A stretch of 64,000 bases of DNA from Gilvimarinus xylanilyticus (GTDB taxonomy: Bacteria > Pseudomonadota > Gammaproteobacteria > Pseudomonadales > Cellvibrionaceae): contig NZ_JAMFTH010000001.1 of NCBI RefSeq assembly GCF_024195295.1, forward strand, positions 248,001 to 312,000, in the 5' to 3' direction. How positions within the stretch are numbered: position 1 is the first letter of the stretch; every line of letters begins with the position of its first letter. This document shows positions 9,304-18,952 of the stretch, piece by piece. The notes beneath the pieces are model-generated. The model was not told the DNA's origin, ran no database searches, and worked only from the letters and a program-made list of their open reading frames with translations. The translations under genes and the position numbers were made by a program.

Positions 9304-10355
9304 TATTGATCCACCTTGCGGGTTGCCCGCTCACTTTTCTTGTGGCCGTAAGTGCGCGGCAATGTGTAATAGTCGATAAAGGGCGCGGCAAAGTTGAGCA
9401 GCAATACAGCGAAGGCGACGCCGTCCGGGTAGTTACCCCAGATACGAATCACGTAAATCAGTACCCCGATAGCGGCGCCGTAAATTAAACGCCCGCGGGT
9501 GCTGACCGCCGAGCTAACCGGGTCGGTGACAATAAAAAATGCCCCCAGCATGGTCGCGCCCGAGAATAAATGAAACAGCACCGAGCCGCCGCTCTGCGAG
9601 CTGCCGCCGTCGTAAAACAGAGCCGCCATCAGCGACAGGGACGCCAGCATGGCCACGGGCGCGTGCCAGGTAAAGATGCGGCGATACAGCAGATAAAGCC
9701 CACCCAGCAGGAAGGCGACATTGGCCCATTCCCAACCGGCGCCGGCAAATTGGCCCGCGCTCAATACCGGGTCTTGCAGGTACAGAGCATCCAGCATCAG
9801 GCTGGAATTTTGTTTAACCGTATCCAGTGGCGTGGCAGCGGTATAGCCATCGATGGGACTGCCCAGCCAGATCTGTTTGAGCGCTTCGACAATACCCGGC
9901 GTCTGGCCGCCGATATCCTGGGGCGCGGCCCACTGGCTCATCTGCAGTGGGAAGGAAATCAGCAGCACCACATAGGCGACCATGGCAGGGTTAAATGGGT
10001 TAAAACCCATGCCGCCGTAGAGCTGCTTGGCGAGAATAATCGCCACCGCACTGCCCAGCACCACTAGCCACCAGGGGCAGTAGGGAGGCAAAGCGAGGCC
10101 TAACAAAACACCAGTTACCAGGGCGCTGCAATCGCGCAGGTAAAACCATACCGGCCGACCGCGCAATTTCATCACCGCCGCTTCAAAACCCATGGCGGCG
10201 ATACTGGCCAGTAGTACATTGTGCAGAGTGCCCAAACCAAAAAAGTAGGTGAGTACCACAAGGCCCGGCAGGGTGGCAAAAACCACATTACGCATCACCG
10301 CGCCGGTGCCAAGGGCCCGGTGGGTATGGGGTGAGGTGATGCGTTTCAGTGCCAT
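9303..10355 (-). CDS. rnfD: Electron transport complex subunit RnfD
   Basis: A 350-residue, ten-helix membrane subunit that carries a covalently bound FMN. The attachment motif SGATMLGAFFIVTDP is present. The N-terminus MALKRITSPHTH and the following helix match RnfD. I used ATG 10355 rather than the upstream ATG at 10448, because that extension would run into the rnfC coding end and has no family similarity. The gap from rnfC is 10 bases and the overlap with rnfG is 1 base, indicating a single operon. Confidence 0.93.
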   Translation of the reverse strand: MALKRITSPHTHRALGTGAVMRNVVFATLPGLVVLTYFFGLGTLHNVLLASIAAMGFEAAVMKLRGRPVWFYLRDCSALVTGVLLGLALPPYCPWWLVVLGSAVAIILAKQLYGGMGFNPFNPAMVAYVVLLISFPLQMSQWAAPQDIGGQTPGIVEALKQIWLGSPIDGYTAATPLDTVKQNSSLMLDALYLQDPVLSAGQFAGAGWEWANVAFLLGGLYLLYRRIFTWHAPVAMLASLSLMAALFYDGGSSQSGGSVLFHLFSGATMLGAFFIVTDPVSSAVSTRGRLIYGAAIGVLIYVIRIWGNYPDGVAFAVLLLNFAAPFIDYYTLPRTYGHKKSERATRKVDQ

Positions 10356-10365
10356 AGGGTTTTGC

Positions 10366-12897
10366 CTACTCGTGCTCTGCCAGCTGCTCGCGGGTAGCGG
10401 CCAGCTTATCTTCCAGTTTAGTGACGGCGCTTCTAAAGGCGTCGACATTGTCGTCGTTTTCTTGCTCGGCTTTGGCGAGCTTGGCGCGAGATTTCTCCAG
10501 GCGTGCCTCCAGGGAGTCGACCTGGTTGCGTAGCTTATCCGACGCGCTCATGGTGGCCATGGCCGCCGCTTTGGCCTTAGCTTTTTCAATGGCCAGGCTG
10601 GCGGCGTCCGAGGTGGCTGGATCTTGCGGCGTCTCTTCGGCCACGGTGGAGGGTTTAACCTCGTCCAACTCTTGCTGAGTGCTGGCGATTTTCTCTTTCA
10701 GCTTGTCCACGCCCTGTTGCAGTGCCTCGGCTTTGTCCGAGCCCTCTGCCTTGGCATCGGCCGCTTTTTGCTCGGCTTTTTCTAAGCGTTTGTATAAAGA
10801 CTCCAAAGTGCTGCGAAGCTTTTCCTCGGGGGACATGCTCATTTTGGCCTTGGCCCGCTCGATGGCCGCCTGGGCCGCATCGGGGGTGGACGAGGTCTTG
10901 TCCTCTTTGCTCGCCGAGCTTTTCGCCGGGGCCAGCTCGGCCAGCTCTTTTTCGGCGCTGGCGATCTTTTCTTTCAGCTTGGCCACGCCCTGTTTTAAGG
11001 CATCCACCATGTCCGGTTTGTCGGCTTCGGCGTCTGCGGCTTTTTGCTCGGCTTTTTCCAGGCGTTTTTGCAGCGACTCGATAGACGCGCGCAGCTTTTC
11101 CTCGGGCGCCATGGTCTGCTTGGCCTTGGCTCGCTCAATGGCGGCGGCCACCGGGTCATCCGACGCGGGTTTGTTCTCCGAAGTTTTGGCGATATTGCTG
11201 GCTTTAAACTCGTTCAGCTTTTTCTGCGCCTCGCTCACTTTCAGCTCGGCCTGTTTAATGCTGGCGGCCTGCTTTTCGCGCTGCTCGTCCGTGGCGTCAT
11301 CGGTCAGCGGCTGCTCGGCTTTTTTCAGGCGCTCTTGGGCCGAGGCGAGCAAACGCTCCAGCTTAGCCAGTTGTTTGTCCGCGTCTTCGGCCGGTGCGGG
11401 TTTGGCATCGGCCGGGGCCGCCGCCTTTTGCTCGGCCAGTTTTTTCTTCGCCTCTTCGGCGGCCTTTTTGCGCGCTAAGCGCTTGGCTTCTTTTTCCGCC
11501 TCTTCTTTGGCGATACGTTCCTGGCGGAATTCAAAGCGCCGCCGCGAGCGGTCCGACTTTTCTTTGTCGATGCGGTGCTGGCGAATTTCGCCCTTGGCAG
11601 CGCGATAGTACTGCACCAGCGGAATATGGCTGGGGCAAACGTACGAGCAGGCGCCGCATTCAATGCAGTCGAACAGATTGTGGGTTTCCAGCTTTTCCAG
11701 GTCTTCGGCCTGGGCATACCAAAACAGCTGCTGGGGCAGTAGCTCGGCCGGGCAGGCCTCGGCGCACATGCCGCAGCGAATGCAGGCCATGGCCGGCTCG
11801 GGCGGCGGCAGCTCTTTTTTACTGGGCGCCAGTAAACAGTTGGTGGTTTTGACCACGGGCACACTGGTATCGGGTAGGGCAAAGCCCATCATGGGGCCGC
11901 CCATCACCAGGCGCGAGGCTTTTTTCTCGTTAAAGCCGTGCTTGTCCAGTACATAGTGCACCGGGGTACCCAGTAACACTTCAATATTGCGCTGCTGTTC
12001 CAGGGCCTCGCCGACCACCGTGGTAATGCGCTTGACCAGCGGCTCGCCATAGCGCAGGGCGCGGTAAACGGCGGCGGTGGTGCCCACATTCTGGCAGACC
12101 ACGCCAATGGTGGCGGGAATCTGGCCCGAGGGCACTTCGCGGCCGGTCAGAATTTGAATCAGTTGCTTTTCGCCGCCGGACGGGTATTTGGTGGGGAAGC
12201 TCACCACCAGAATGTTTGTACCCTCGGCCGCTTTGCGCACGCGCTCAATGGCCTCGGGTTTGTTGTCCTCGATGCCGATGATAACCCGCTCGGGGTCGTG
12301 CAGCAGGCGCGCCAGAATTTGCGTGCCCGCGACGATCTCGTCGGCGCGCTCGCGCATTAGCATATCGTCGGCGGTAATGTAGGGCTCGCACTCGGTGCCG
12401 TTGATAATCAGTGTATCAATGGTGTGGTTGGAGCGCGGGTTCAGCTTAACCGCCGCCGGAAAGCCCGCGCCGCCAAGGCCGGCAATACCACAGTCGCGGA
12501 TGCGTTTAACCACGTCATCATGATCGCGCTGGGTATAGTCTTCCCAAGGCTCAAGCGCCACCCATTCGTCTTTGCCGTCGGTGTCGATAATCACGCAGGT
12601 ATCGCGCATACCCGAGGGGTGGGGCACCACATGCTCGACAATGGCCGCGACGGTGCCCGAGGTGGAGGCGTGAACATTGGCGCTGAACACGCCGTCGGCC
12701 TCGGCCACGACTTCGCCGCCCAGCACTTTTTGTCCGACCTCGACAATGGGTTTGGCGGGGGCGCCAATATGCTGGCTGACAGGCAGAATCAGCTGGGGCG
12801 GAATTTCTATCTGCCCCAGTGGCTCGACCATGGATTGGTGTTTGTTTTCCGGCGGATGCACGCCGCCCGGGATATCCCAGACTTTAATCAACTCCAT
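10366..12897 (-). CDS. rnfC: Electron transport complex subunit RnfC with a long repeat-containing tail
   Basis: An 843-residue peripheral subunit that takes electrons to or from NADH. Residues about 1-430 form the conserved part: an N-terminal barrel, an NADH/FMN-binding region with GLGGAGFP (about 140-147) and two [4Fe-4S] motifs (CIRCGMCAEACP at 372-382, CIECGACSYVCP at 411-421). From about 440 on the protein is charged, Ala/Lys/Glu-rich and predicted coiled coil. Three clear internal repeats of about 73 residues recur every 91 residues (about 584-656, 675-747, 766-838), each with AIERAKAK, EEKLR..., KRLEKAEQKA and LKEKIAS elements. A weaker fourth unit lies at about 505-570. Long Ala-rich RnfC tails are known in gammaproteobacteria, and their length varies between strains. 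Confidence 0.93.
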   Translation of the reverse strand: MELIKVWDIPGGVHPPENKHQSMVEPLGQIEIPPQLILPVSQHIGAPAKPIVEVGQKVLGGEVVAEADGVFSANVHASTSGTVAAIVEHVVPHPSGMRDTCVIIDTDGKDEWVALEPWEDYTQRDHDDVVKRIRDCGIAGLGGAGFPAAVKLNPRSNHTIDTLIINGTECEPYITADDMLMRERADEIVAGTQILARLLHDPERVIIGIEDNKPEAIERVRKAAEGTNILVVSFPTKYPSGGEKQLIQILTGREVPSGQIPATIGVVCQNVGTTAAVYRALRYGEPLVKRITTVVGEALEQQRNIEVLLGTPVHYVLDKHGFNEKKASRLVMGGPMMGFALPDTSVPVVKTTNCLLAPSKKELPPPEPAMACIRCGMCAEACPAELLPQQLFWYAQAEDLEKLETHNLFDCIECGACSYVCPSHIPLVQYYRAAKGEIRQHRIDKEKSDRSRRRFEFRQERIAKEEAEKEAKRLARKKAAEEAKKKLAEQKAAAPADAKPAPAEDADKQLAKLERLLASAQERLKKAEQPLTDDATDEQREKQAASIKQAELKVSEAQKKLNEFKASNIAKTSENKPASDDPVAAAIERAKAKQTMAPEEKLRASIESLQKRLEKAEQKAADAEADKPDMVDALKQGVAKLKEKIASAEKELAELAPAKSSASKEDKTSSTPDAAQAAIERAKAKMSMSPEEKLRSTLESLYKRLEKAEQKAADAKAEGSDKAEALQQGVDKLKEKIASTQQELDEVKPSTVAEETPQDPATSDAASLAIEKAKAKAAAMATMSASDKLRNQVDSLEARLEKSRAKLAKAEQENDDNVDAFRSAVTKLEDKLAATREQLAEHE

Positions 12898-13532
12898 CAG
12901 GCTGCTTCACCGCTTTGTTGGCTCTGGCCGCGACCACGGTCGGTGGCAATTAAATTGGCGGCCTGCTCGTGGCTGGCGGCGGGCAATTCCCACTTCCAGT
13001 CTTTAATGGTGGTGGATACCGGAATCATATCAATGCAGTCCACCGGGCAGGGTTCTACACACAGATCGCAACCGGTGCACTCGTCGGCAATCACTGTGTG
13101 CATCTGCTTGGCCGCGCCCAGAATGGCGTCCATGGGGCAGGCCTGAATGCACTTGGTGCAGCCGATGCACTCGTCTTCGCGAATAAACGCCACCGTGGGT
13201 ACATCGGCTTCTTCGCCGTGTTCTTCGTCCAGAGTGGGCGCTTCCACGTCCAGCAAATCGGCCAGCTCGTTAATGGTGGTCTGGCCGCCCGGGGGGCACT
13301 TATTGATGGCGTCGCCGTTGGCAATGGCCTGGGCGTAGGGGCGGCACCCTGGGTAGCCACACTGACCGCATTGGGTTTGCGGCAGCAAGTTGTCGATCTG
13401 CTCGACAATAGGGTCCCCCTCCACTTTAAAGCGGACGGCGGCGAAACCCAGTAGCGCACCGAACAATAGCGCGAGCCCAATCAGGGCAATCAGCGCGGCG
13501 GCAATGGGATGTTGTGCAATGGTTTCCAACAT
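12897..13532 (-). CDS. rnfB: Electron transport complex subunit RnfB
   Basis: A 211-residue iron-sulfur subunit anchored by one N-terminal helix (about residues 8-30). The Fe-S motif [13 protein letters not shown] with a later Cys (KCPPGG) forms one [4Fe-4S] cluster. Two ferredoxin motifs follow, [12 protein letters not shown] and [12 protein letters not shown]. It relays electrons between ferredoxin and the membrane subunits. Its stop overlaps the rnfC start by one base (ATGA), and rnfA lies 12 bases upstream. AGGA precedes the start. Confidence 0.94.
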   Translation of the reverse strand: MLETIAQHPIAAALIALIGLALLFGALLGFAAVRFKVEGDPIVEQIDNLLPQTQCGQCGYPGCRPYAQAIANGDAINKCPPGGQTTINELADLLDVEAPTLDEEHGEEADVPTVAFIREDECIGCTKCIQACPMDAILGAAKQMHTVIADECTGCDLCVEPCPVDCIDMIPVSTTIKDWKWELPAASHEQAANLIATDRGRGQSQQSGEAA

Positions 13533-13544
13533 AATCCTGCCCGT

Positions 13545-14120
13545 TTAAACCAGTCCGCCAAAGCCCATAAAGGCTAACGACATAAGACCGGCGGTAATCA
13601 TACCGATGGCGGCCCCTTTAAACGGCGTGGGCACATCGGCCACCGCCAAGCGCTCGCGCATGGCGGAAAATAAAATAAGTACCAGCGAAAAACCCAGTGC
13701 GGCGCCAAAACCAAACAGGGTCGATTCGACAAAGTTGTGGGCCTTTTGGGTATTTTGCAGCGCCACGCCCAATACCGCGCAGTTGGTGGTAATCAGCGGC
13801 AAAAAGACCCCCAGCACTCGGTATAACAAGGGACTGGTTTTTTCGATAAACATTTTTGCCAGTTGCACCACCACCGCGATCACCAGAATAAAACTGATGG
13901 TGCGCATATATTCCAGCCCCAAAGGCTGTAGCACCCAGGTGGCGACCAGATAGCTGCAAATAGAGGCCAGAGTCAGCACAAACGTGGTTGCACTGGCCAT
14001 GCCAATAGCGGTTTCCAACTTGTTGGATACGCCCATAAAGGGGCACAGGCCCAGAAACTGAACCAGAACAAAGTTGTTCACCAGAATTGTGCTGAGCAAG
14101 ATAACCGCTAAATCGGTCAT
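13545..14120 (-). CDS. rnfA: Electron transport complex subunit RnfA
   Basis: A 191-residue, six-helix membrane subunit. It begins [20 protein letters not shown] and continues [12 protein letters not shown], the conserved Cys-bearing motif shared with RnfE that binds an Fe-S cluster between the two subunits. I chose ATG 14120, preceded by GAGGTG, over the 12-residue-longer start at 14156, since the family begins here. It is the first gene of the rnfABCDGE operon, so the promoter should lie in 14121-14245. The tandem heptamer repeat lies just beyond. Confidence 0.94.
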   Translation of the reverse strand: MTDLAVILLSTILVNNFVLVQFLGLCPFMGVSNKLETAIGMASATTFVLTLASICSYLVATWVLQPLGLEYMRTISFILVIAVVVQLAKMFIEKTSPLLYRVLGVFLPLITTNCAVLGVALQNTQKAHNFVESTLFGFGAALGFSLVLILFSAMRERLAVADVPTPFKGAAIGMITAGLMSLAFMGFGGLV

Positions 14121-14245
14121 GCTGTTCACCTCGAGTGGGCCGGTTTGAGCGGCCATAGCGCTAAGGGCGCATTATCATGGATGCACCCGCACGGGTTCAA
14201 TATAAAAACGAGTCTCAATTAGGTTGATTGGGTATATGCTTATGA

Positions 14246-14287
14246 ACGTCCGACGTCCGACGTCCGACGTCCGACGTCCGACGTCGG
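14246..14287. repeat. Heptanucleotide tandem repeat (ACGTCCG)
   Basis: Five perfect copies of ACGTCCG in a row (14246-14280) are followed by one variant copy, ACGTCGG. It lies in the short gap between the start of rnfA and the end of metG. It has no coding potential and is not a CRISPR array, since there are no spacers. A second array with another 7-base unit lies at 55907, and degenerate words of the same flavour lie at 22196 and 55747. Confidence 0.95.
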
Positions 14288-14300
14288 ACGCGCGCAAGCG

Positions 14301-16307
14301 CTACATAACCCTCTGCCCCGGTTGTGAACCGCTGTCGGGTTCGAGCAGGTAAATCTCGGAGCCACCGGGGCCCGCGGCCAGTACCATGCCTTCGGACAGG
14401 CCGAACTTCATTTTACGCGGTTTCAGGTTGGCCACCATAACCGTTAGACGGCCTTCCAGGTCTTCGGGTTTGTAGGCAGACTTAATGCCCGAAAATACAT
14501 TGCGGGTTTCGCCGCCTAAATCCAGAGTCAATTGCAGCAGCTTGTCGGCGCCCTCTACATGGGCGGCCTTGGCGATGCGGGCAACCCGCAGGTCGACCTT
14601 GGCAAAGTCGCCAAATTCAATTTCGTCGCAAATCGGCTCGTCCGCCAGCGGCCCGGTGGCCTTGGGGGTGGCTTCTTCTTTGCTGGCCTCAATCATGGCG
14701 TCTACCTTGTCTTTTTCAATGCGCTGCAAGAGCGGCTTAAATTTGTTGATGGCGCCACCGCGATAGGCGAGCGGCTCGGCCCAGCTTAAGGTTTCGCCCA
14801 AAAAGTCCTGTGCGCGCTCGGCCAGCAGTGGGGTAACCGGCTTTAAGAAGGTCATAATGGCGCGGAACATATTAATGCCCTGGCTGCACACATCGATCAC
14901 TTCCTGCTTGCGGCCCTCTTCTTTGGCCATTTTCCAGGGCTCGGCCGCCGCAATATATTCGTTGGCGGCATCGGCCAGGGCCATGATTTCGCGCATGGCT
15001 TTGCCAAAGTTGCGCTGCTCATAGTGCTCGGCGATGGCGGGCTCGGCACTGGTGAATTTCTGCCATAGCTCGGCATCGGCCGGTTCGGCGCTCATTTCGC
15101 CGCCGGCTTTGGCGATAAATTTGGCGGTGCGGCTGGCAATGTTGACCACCTTGCCTACCAAGTCAGAGTTTACTCGGGCGATAAAATCGTCCAGGTTTAA
15201 GTCCAGATCATCCACGGCGTTGGTCAGCTTGGCGGCAAAGTAATAGCGCAAATACTCCGGGTCTAAGTGGGCCAGATAGGTTTGGCCATTAATAAAGGTG
15301 CCGCGGGATTTAGACATTTTTTTGCCGTTCACCGTGACAAAGCCGTGCACATTCACCTTGGTGGGCGTGCGCAGTTCGGCCGAGTGCAGCATGGCGGGCC
15401 AGAACAGGGCGTGGAAATTGACAATGTCTTTGCCGATAAAGTGATGCACCTCGGCGGTGGAGTCCGGGCTCCAGTACTCCTGCCAGTCGATGCCGTTCTG
15501 ATCGGCGTAGTTTTTCAAGCTGGCGATATAGCCGATAGGGGCGTCCAGCCAGACATAAAAGTATTTGCCCGGTGCCCCCGGAATTTCAAAGCCAAAGTAG
15601 GGTGCATCGCGAGAGATGTCCCACTCTTGCAGGTCGGCGTCCAGCCACTCGGCAACCTTGTTGGCGACTTCATCTTGCAAGTGGCCGGCGCGGGTCCACT
15701 GCTTTAAAAAGTCGGCGAATTCCGGCAGTTTAAAGAAATAGTGTTCGGATTCTTTGGGCACTGGCGTCGCGCCGGTCAATACCGAAACCGGGTTGATCAG
15801 CTCCATGGGGCTGTAGGTGGCGCCACAGGCTTCGCAGTTATCGCCGTACTGATCGTCGGTTTTGCACTTGGGGCAGGCGCCTTTAATGTAGCGGTCCGCC
15901 AGAAACAGCTCTTTTTCCGGGTCAAACGCCTGGGTAATGGAGCGCTTGGCAATATGGCCATTGGCGTCCAAGCGCTGATAGATCATCTCGGCCAGCTCGC
16001 GGTTTTCCGGCGAGTGGGTGGTGTAGTAATTGTCGTGGCCGATCAGGAACCCCTCGGATACTGCTTTGTGCGCTGCGTGCATATTGTCAATATGCTGCTC
16101 GGGGCTGATGCCCTGTTCCTCGGCCTTAAGAGTAATAGCCGTGCCGTGGGCGTCGTCGGCGCAAAAGTAGTGACACTCGTGGCCGCGCAGCTTCTGAAAG
16201 CGCACCCAGATATCCGTCTGGATCTGTTCCATCAAATGGCCCAAATGCAATTCACCATTGGCGTAGGGAAGGGCACTGGTTACCATGATTTTACGGCGAG
16301 TGGTCAT
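14301..16307 (-). CDS. metG: Methionyl-tRNA synthetase
   Basis: A 668-residue class I tRNA synthetase that charges tRNA-Met. The HIGH-type motif is HLGH (residues 21-24), with KMSKS further on ([11 protein letters not shown]). A zinc knuckle has [18 protein letters not shown], i.e. four cysteines. A C-terminal tRNA-binding (EMAP-like) domain of about 100 residues follows a linker ([20 protein letters not shown]). ATG 16307 has AGGAAAG in front, whereas the longer frame from 16343 has no support. It is divergent from apbC, an arrangement common in gammaproteobacteria. Confidence 0.97.
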   Translation of the reverse strand: MTTRRKIMVTSALPYANGELHLGHLMEQIQTDIWVRFQKLRGHECHYFCADDAHGTAITLKAEEQGISPEQHIDNMHAAHKAVSEGFLIGHDNYYTTHSPENRELAEMIYQRLDANGHIAKRSITQAFDPEKELFLADRYIKGACPKCKTDDQYGDNCEACGATYSPMELINPVSVLTGATPVPKESEHYFFKLPEFADFLKQWTRAGHLQDEVANKVAEWLDADLQEWDISRDAPYFGFEIPGAPGKYFYVWLDAPIGYIASLKNYADQNGIDWQEYWSPDSTAEVHHFIGKDIVNFHALFWPAMLHSAELRTPTKVNVHGFVTVNGKKMSKSRGTFINGQTYLAHLDPEYLRYYFAAKLTNAVDDLDLNLDDFIARVNSDLVGKVVNIASRTAKFIAKAGGEMSAEPADAELWQKFTSAEPAIAEHYEQRNFGKAMREIMALADAANEYIAAAEPWKMAKEEGRKQEVIDVCSQGINMFRAIMTFLKPVTPLLAERAQDFLGETLSWAEPLAYRGGAINKFKPLLQRIEKDKVDAMIEASKEEATPKATGPLADEPICDEIEFGDFAKVDLRVARIAKAAHVEGADKLLQLTLDLGGETRNVFSGIKSAYKPEDLEGRLTVMVANLKPRKMKFGLSEGMVLAAGPGGSEIYLLEPDSGSQPGQRVM

Positions 16308-16528
16308 AGCTTTCCTGTCGGTTGCGGCGCCTTGTGAGCGCAATGTTAGTTACGGCCCGGTGGGGCGGGTAAAAAATGGTGCGGTACTATAGCATTTTTT
16401 GCGTGGAATTTGGATGGCTATCAACCGCTTAGACACTGTCGATGCGTGGCCCTACCTTGCAATTTGTCGGTTTGCCCCCATCTCGGCCAGACACCTCGCA
16501 CACATTTTCGCTAATGAAGGATACCTGT

Positions 16529-17620
16529 ATGTCCAGCGCCGACTTGCAGGCGGTTAACGCCGCCCTCGATGCCGTCATTGACCCCAATCTGGAGCAAACT
16601 CTGGCCGAGCTAGACGTGCCCCGCGAGGTTAGGCTGGAAGGAGCGCGCGCGCTGGTCGAGTTGACTCTGGGCTACCCCGCCGGTCGCGACGATACCCTGG
16701 CGAAACGTATTCGCGACAGCTTGTTGGTCGTCGAAGGTATAAACGAAGTTGATGTCGATCTGGGCTGGCAGATTGTCGCTCACCCCGCGGCCAATAGCGC
16801 GATGGCCGTGCCCGGGGTGAAAAATATTATCGCCGTGGCCTCGGGCAAAGGCGGTGTGGGTAAGTCCACCACCGCCGCCAATATTGCCCTGGCGTTATCC
16901 GCCGAGGGCGCGCGCGTCGGGGTTCTGGATGCCGATATCTATGGCCCCAGCCAGCCGCAAATGCTGGGGGTGGGCCAGCAGCGCCCGCAGATTGTGGGCG
17001 AGGGCAAAGCCCAGCAAATGATTCCCATCGAGGCCCACGGCCTGCAGACCATTTCTATGGGCTATCTGGTCACTGAGCAAACCCCCATGGTATGGCGCGG
17101 ACCTATGGTCAGTGGTGCGCTAAAGCAGCTTTTGACCCAAACCCGCTGGGACGATGTGGATTATCTGATTATCGATATGCCACCCGGTACCGGGGATATC
17201 GCCCTGACCCTATCGCAAAGCGTACCCGTGACCGGTGCGGTAGTGGTGACCACGCCTCAGGATATCGCCCTGCTGGATGCGCAAAAAGGCATTGAAATGT
17301 TTCGCAAGGTGAACGTGCCGGTGCTGGGTGTGGTGGAAAATATGGCCATTCACGTGTGCAGCGAGTGCGGTCACAAGGAGCATATATTCGGCGAGGGAGG
17401 TGGCAACCGGATTGCCGAGGAATATGACTCTGCCTTGCTGGGGGCTTTGCCGCTGGCAATGAGTATTCGCAAGCAGGCCGACGGCGGTGAGCCCAGCGTC
17501 GTGGCCTGCCCCGACAGTGCGGAAAGCGGCGAGTACTTTGCCATCGCCCGCCGTTTGGCGGCGCGTTTGTGGCAGGCCAATAACCAGGCCGAACCGGTCA
17601 CCGTGTTTGAGGTGGATTAG
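16529..17620 (+). CDS. apbC: Iron-sulfur cluster carrier ATPase ApbC/Mrp
   Basis: A 363-residue P-loop protein of the Mrp/NBP35 family that binds and transfers [4Fe-4S] clusters. An N-terminal MIP18-like domain (about residues 1-90) precedes the ATPase with the deviant Walker A motif GKGGVGKSTTAA, DADIYGPSQP, and DMPPGTGDIALTL. The cluster-binding CxxC is in HVCSECGHKEHIFGEGGG. I used ATG 16529, with AAGGA at a 7-base distance, rather than the in-frame start at 16442. It is divergent from metG. In related bacteria dcd follows directly; here an LPMO gene lies between. Confidence 0.94.
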   Translation: MSSADLQAVNAALDAVIDPNLEQTLAELDVPREVRLEGARALVELTLGYPAGRDDTLAKRIRDSLLVVEGINEVDVDLGWQIVAHPAANSAMAVPGVKNIIAVASGKGGVGKSTTAANIALALSAEGARVGVLDADIYGPSQPQMLGVGQQRPQIVGEGKAQQMIPIEAHGLQTISMGYLVTEQTPMVWRGPMVSGALKQLLTQTRWDDVDYLIIDMPPGTGDIALTLSQSVPVTGAVVVTTPQDIALLDAQKGIEMFRKVNVPVLGVVENMAIHVCSECGHKEHIFGEGGGNRIAEEYDSALLGALPLAMSIRKQADGGEPSVVACPDSAESGEYFAIARRLAARLWQANNQAEPVTVFEVD

Positions 17621-17797
17621 GCCGGTACGGGGTTGCGGTGGCGTCGTTTGTGCGACTGTTTAAACACTCCTTCTGGTACTTTGTCACAAAAAATAAATCC
17701 CATATTGTTTGAAAATATCACCTGTGGTTGGATGCTCCCGTGATCGGCGCGGGCTGGTGTCGGGCTGAGTTAAGGCCTGTAGCTAATGACTGCGTTT

Positions 17798-17809
17798 GAC
17801 AACGTTGTC
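17798..17809. promoter_or_regulatory. Perfect palindrome upstream of the LPMO gene, candidate LacI-family operator
   Basis: GACAACGTTGTC is a perfect 12-base inverted repeat with a central CG, as is usual for LacI-family operators. It overlaps a TTGACA (17796-17801) that could be a -35 box. It lies 46 bases before the LPMO start. Which regulator would bind it is not known. Confidence 0.5.
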
Positions 17810-17854
17810 TAATGCAGTGCTGTCGATTGCCAATAACCAACCAAAAACCAGAGG

Positions 17855-18832
17855 ATGAAGAGGATGAATATTCAGCGGTTAACGACCCACTCATTGAAGG
17901 CGGCATTGCTGGGCTGCGTGACAGTAGCCAGCGTGGCGACCACCCACACAGTCAGTGCCCACGGCACCGTCACCTCACCGGCCAGCCGTATCTGGAACTG
18001 TAAAGAAGAGGGGCCCGAAACTCTCAGCTCTGACGCCTGTATTGCCGCCCGCGCCGAAAGCGGATCGCAGCAGTTTTACGACTGGAACGGCATTCGTCAG
18101 GGGGCCGCAGGAGGTAACCATACCTCGGTTGTGCCCGACGGCCAGCTCTGCTCGGGTGGCGACCCCAACACCTTTGGCGGTATGGATTTGGCCCGTAACG
18201 ATTGGAAGGCGACGCCGGTGAGCGGCAGCCAGACCTTTAACTGGTATAACTCAGCGGCGCACGCGACCGAGTATTATCGCTACTACATCACCAAGCCTGG
18301 TTACGATCCTTTGCAGCCGTTGGGCTGGGACGATTTGGAGCTTCTGAAAGAGACTCCACCCGAGGCGGCCGAGTTTTACCCCTCGCACACGGTTAGCTTG
18401 CCCCAGCGTTCCGGGCGTCATGTGGTCTATGCCGTGTGGCAGCGCTCCGATAGCCCCGAGGCCTTTTACGCCTGTGTGGATGTAGTCTTTAACGGCGATG
18501 GAGGCGGTTACAGTAGCTCATCGTCCAGTAGCAGCTCGGTAGCTTCATCGCAAAGCTCCAGTAGTTCGTCCAGTGAGGAACCGTCCAGCAGCTCCAGTTC
18601 GGCGGTATCCAGCGATGCCAGCAGCAGTTCTAGCAGTAGCACTGGCGGTGGTGAAAACACCTGTATTGGGGTGCCCAACTGGAACAGTGGCACGGTCTAC
18701 GATAACGGAGACCAGGTGCGCTACAACAACAATCGCTACGAAGCCAAATGGTGGACGCAGGGCGATGTGCCTGCCGACAGCACCGATAGCTGGGAAGCCT
18801 GGATTGATCAGGGTAATTGTGCCGGCAGTTAA
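17855..18832 (+). CDS. Secreted AA10 lytic polysaccharide monooxygenase with CBM5/12 domain
   Basis: A 325-residue copper enzyme that oxidatively cleaves crystalline polysaccharide outside the cell. The signal peptide ends at SA|H, leaving His36 as the mature N-terminus. With His136 (SAAHATEYY) it forms the histidine brace, and FYACVDVVF holds the axial aromatic. The AA10 domain runs to about residue 214. A poly-Ser linker (about 219-263) is typical of Saccharophagus/Cellvibrio enzymes. The tail (270-322) is a CBM5/12 module with GDQVRYNNNRYEAKWWTQGD. The IWNCKEEGPE, VPDGQLCS and KPGYDP...LGWDDLEL segments resemble the cellulose-active AA10 clade more than CBP21-type chitin enzymes; the CBM could bind chitin or cellulose. 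ATG 17864 is an alternative start, better spaced from AGAGG. Confidence 0.93.
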   Translation: MKRMNIQRLTTHSLKAALLGCVTVASVATTHTVSAHGTVTSPASRIWNCKEEGPETLSSDACIAARAESGSQQFYDWNGIRQGAAGGNHTSVVPDGQLCSGGDPNTFGGMDLARNDWKATPVSGSQTFNWYNSAAHATEYYRYYITKPGYDPLQPLGWDDLELLKETPPEAAEFYPSHTVSLPQRSGRHVVYAVWQRSDSPEAFYACVDVVFNGDGGGYSSSSSSSSSVASSQSSSSSSSEEPSSSSSSAVSSDASSSSSSSTGGGENTCIGVPNWNSGTVYDNGDQVRYNNNRYEAKWWTQGDVPADSTDSWEAWIDQGNCAGS

Positions 18833-18859
18833 GCGGCGCGAGATTATCTGAGATGTCGC

Positions 18860-18887
18860 CCCCGCCAGCCGAGCTGGCGGGGTTTTT
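18860..18887 (+). terminator. Terminator after the LPMO gene
   Basis: A perfect 10-base GC-rich stem, CCCCGCCAGC with GCTGGCGGGG, and a 3-base loop, followed by TTTTT. Confidence 0.9.
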
Positions 18888-18952
18888 GGGTTTTCAGTGA
18901 GGCGAAAAAAGCGCTATGATGCGCCCCCTGTAATCAGCCTAGGGGAAAGACG

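Noticed and set aside
10679-11608. 309-residue plus-strand reading frame opposite rnfC
   Set aside because: It is the antisense of the Ala/Lys/Glu-rich repeat region and gives a Ser/Ala/Phe-rich product with no known features; long shadow frames are expected there.
14246-14287. Possible CRISPR array
   Set aside because: The repeats are directly adjacent 7-base units without spacers, and no cas genes are present in the window.
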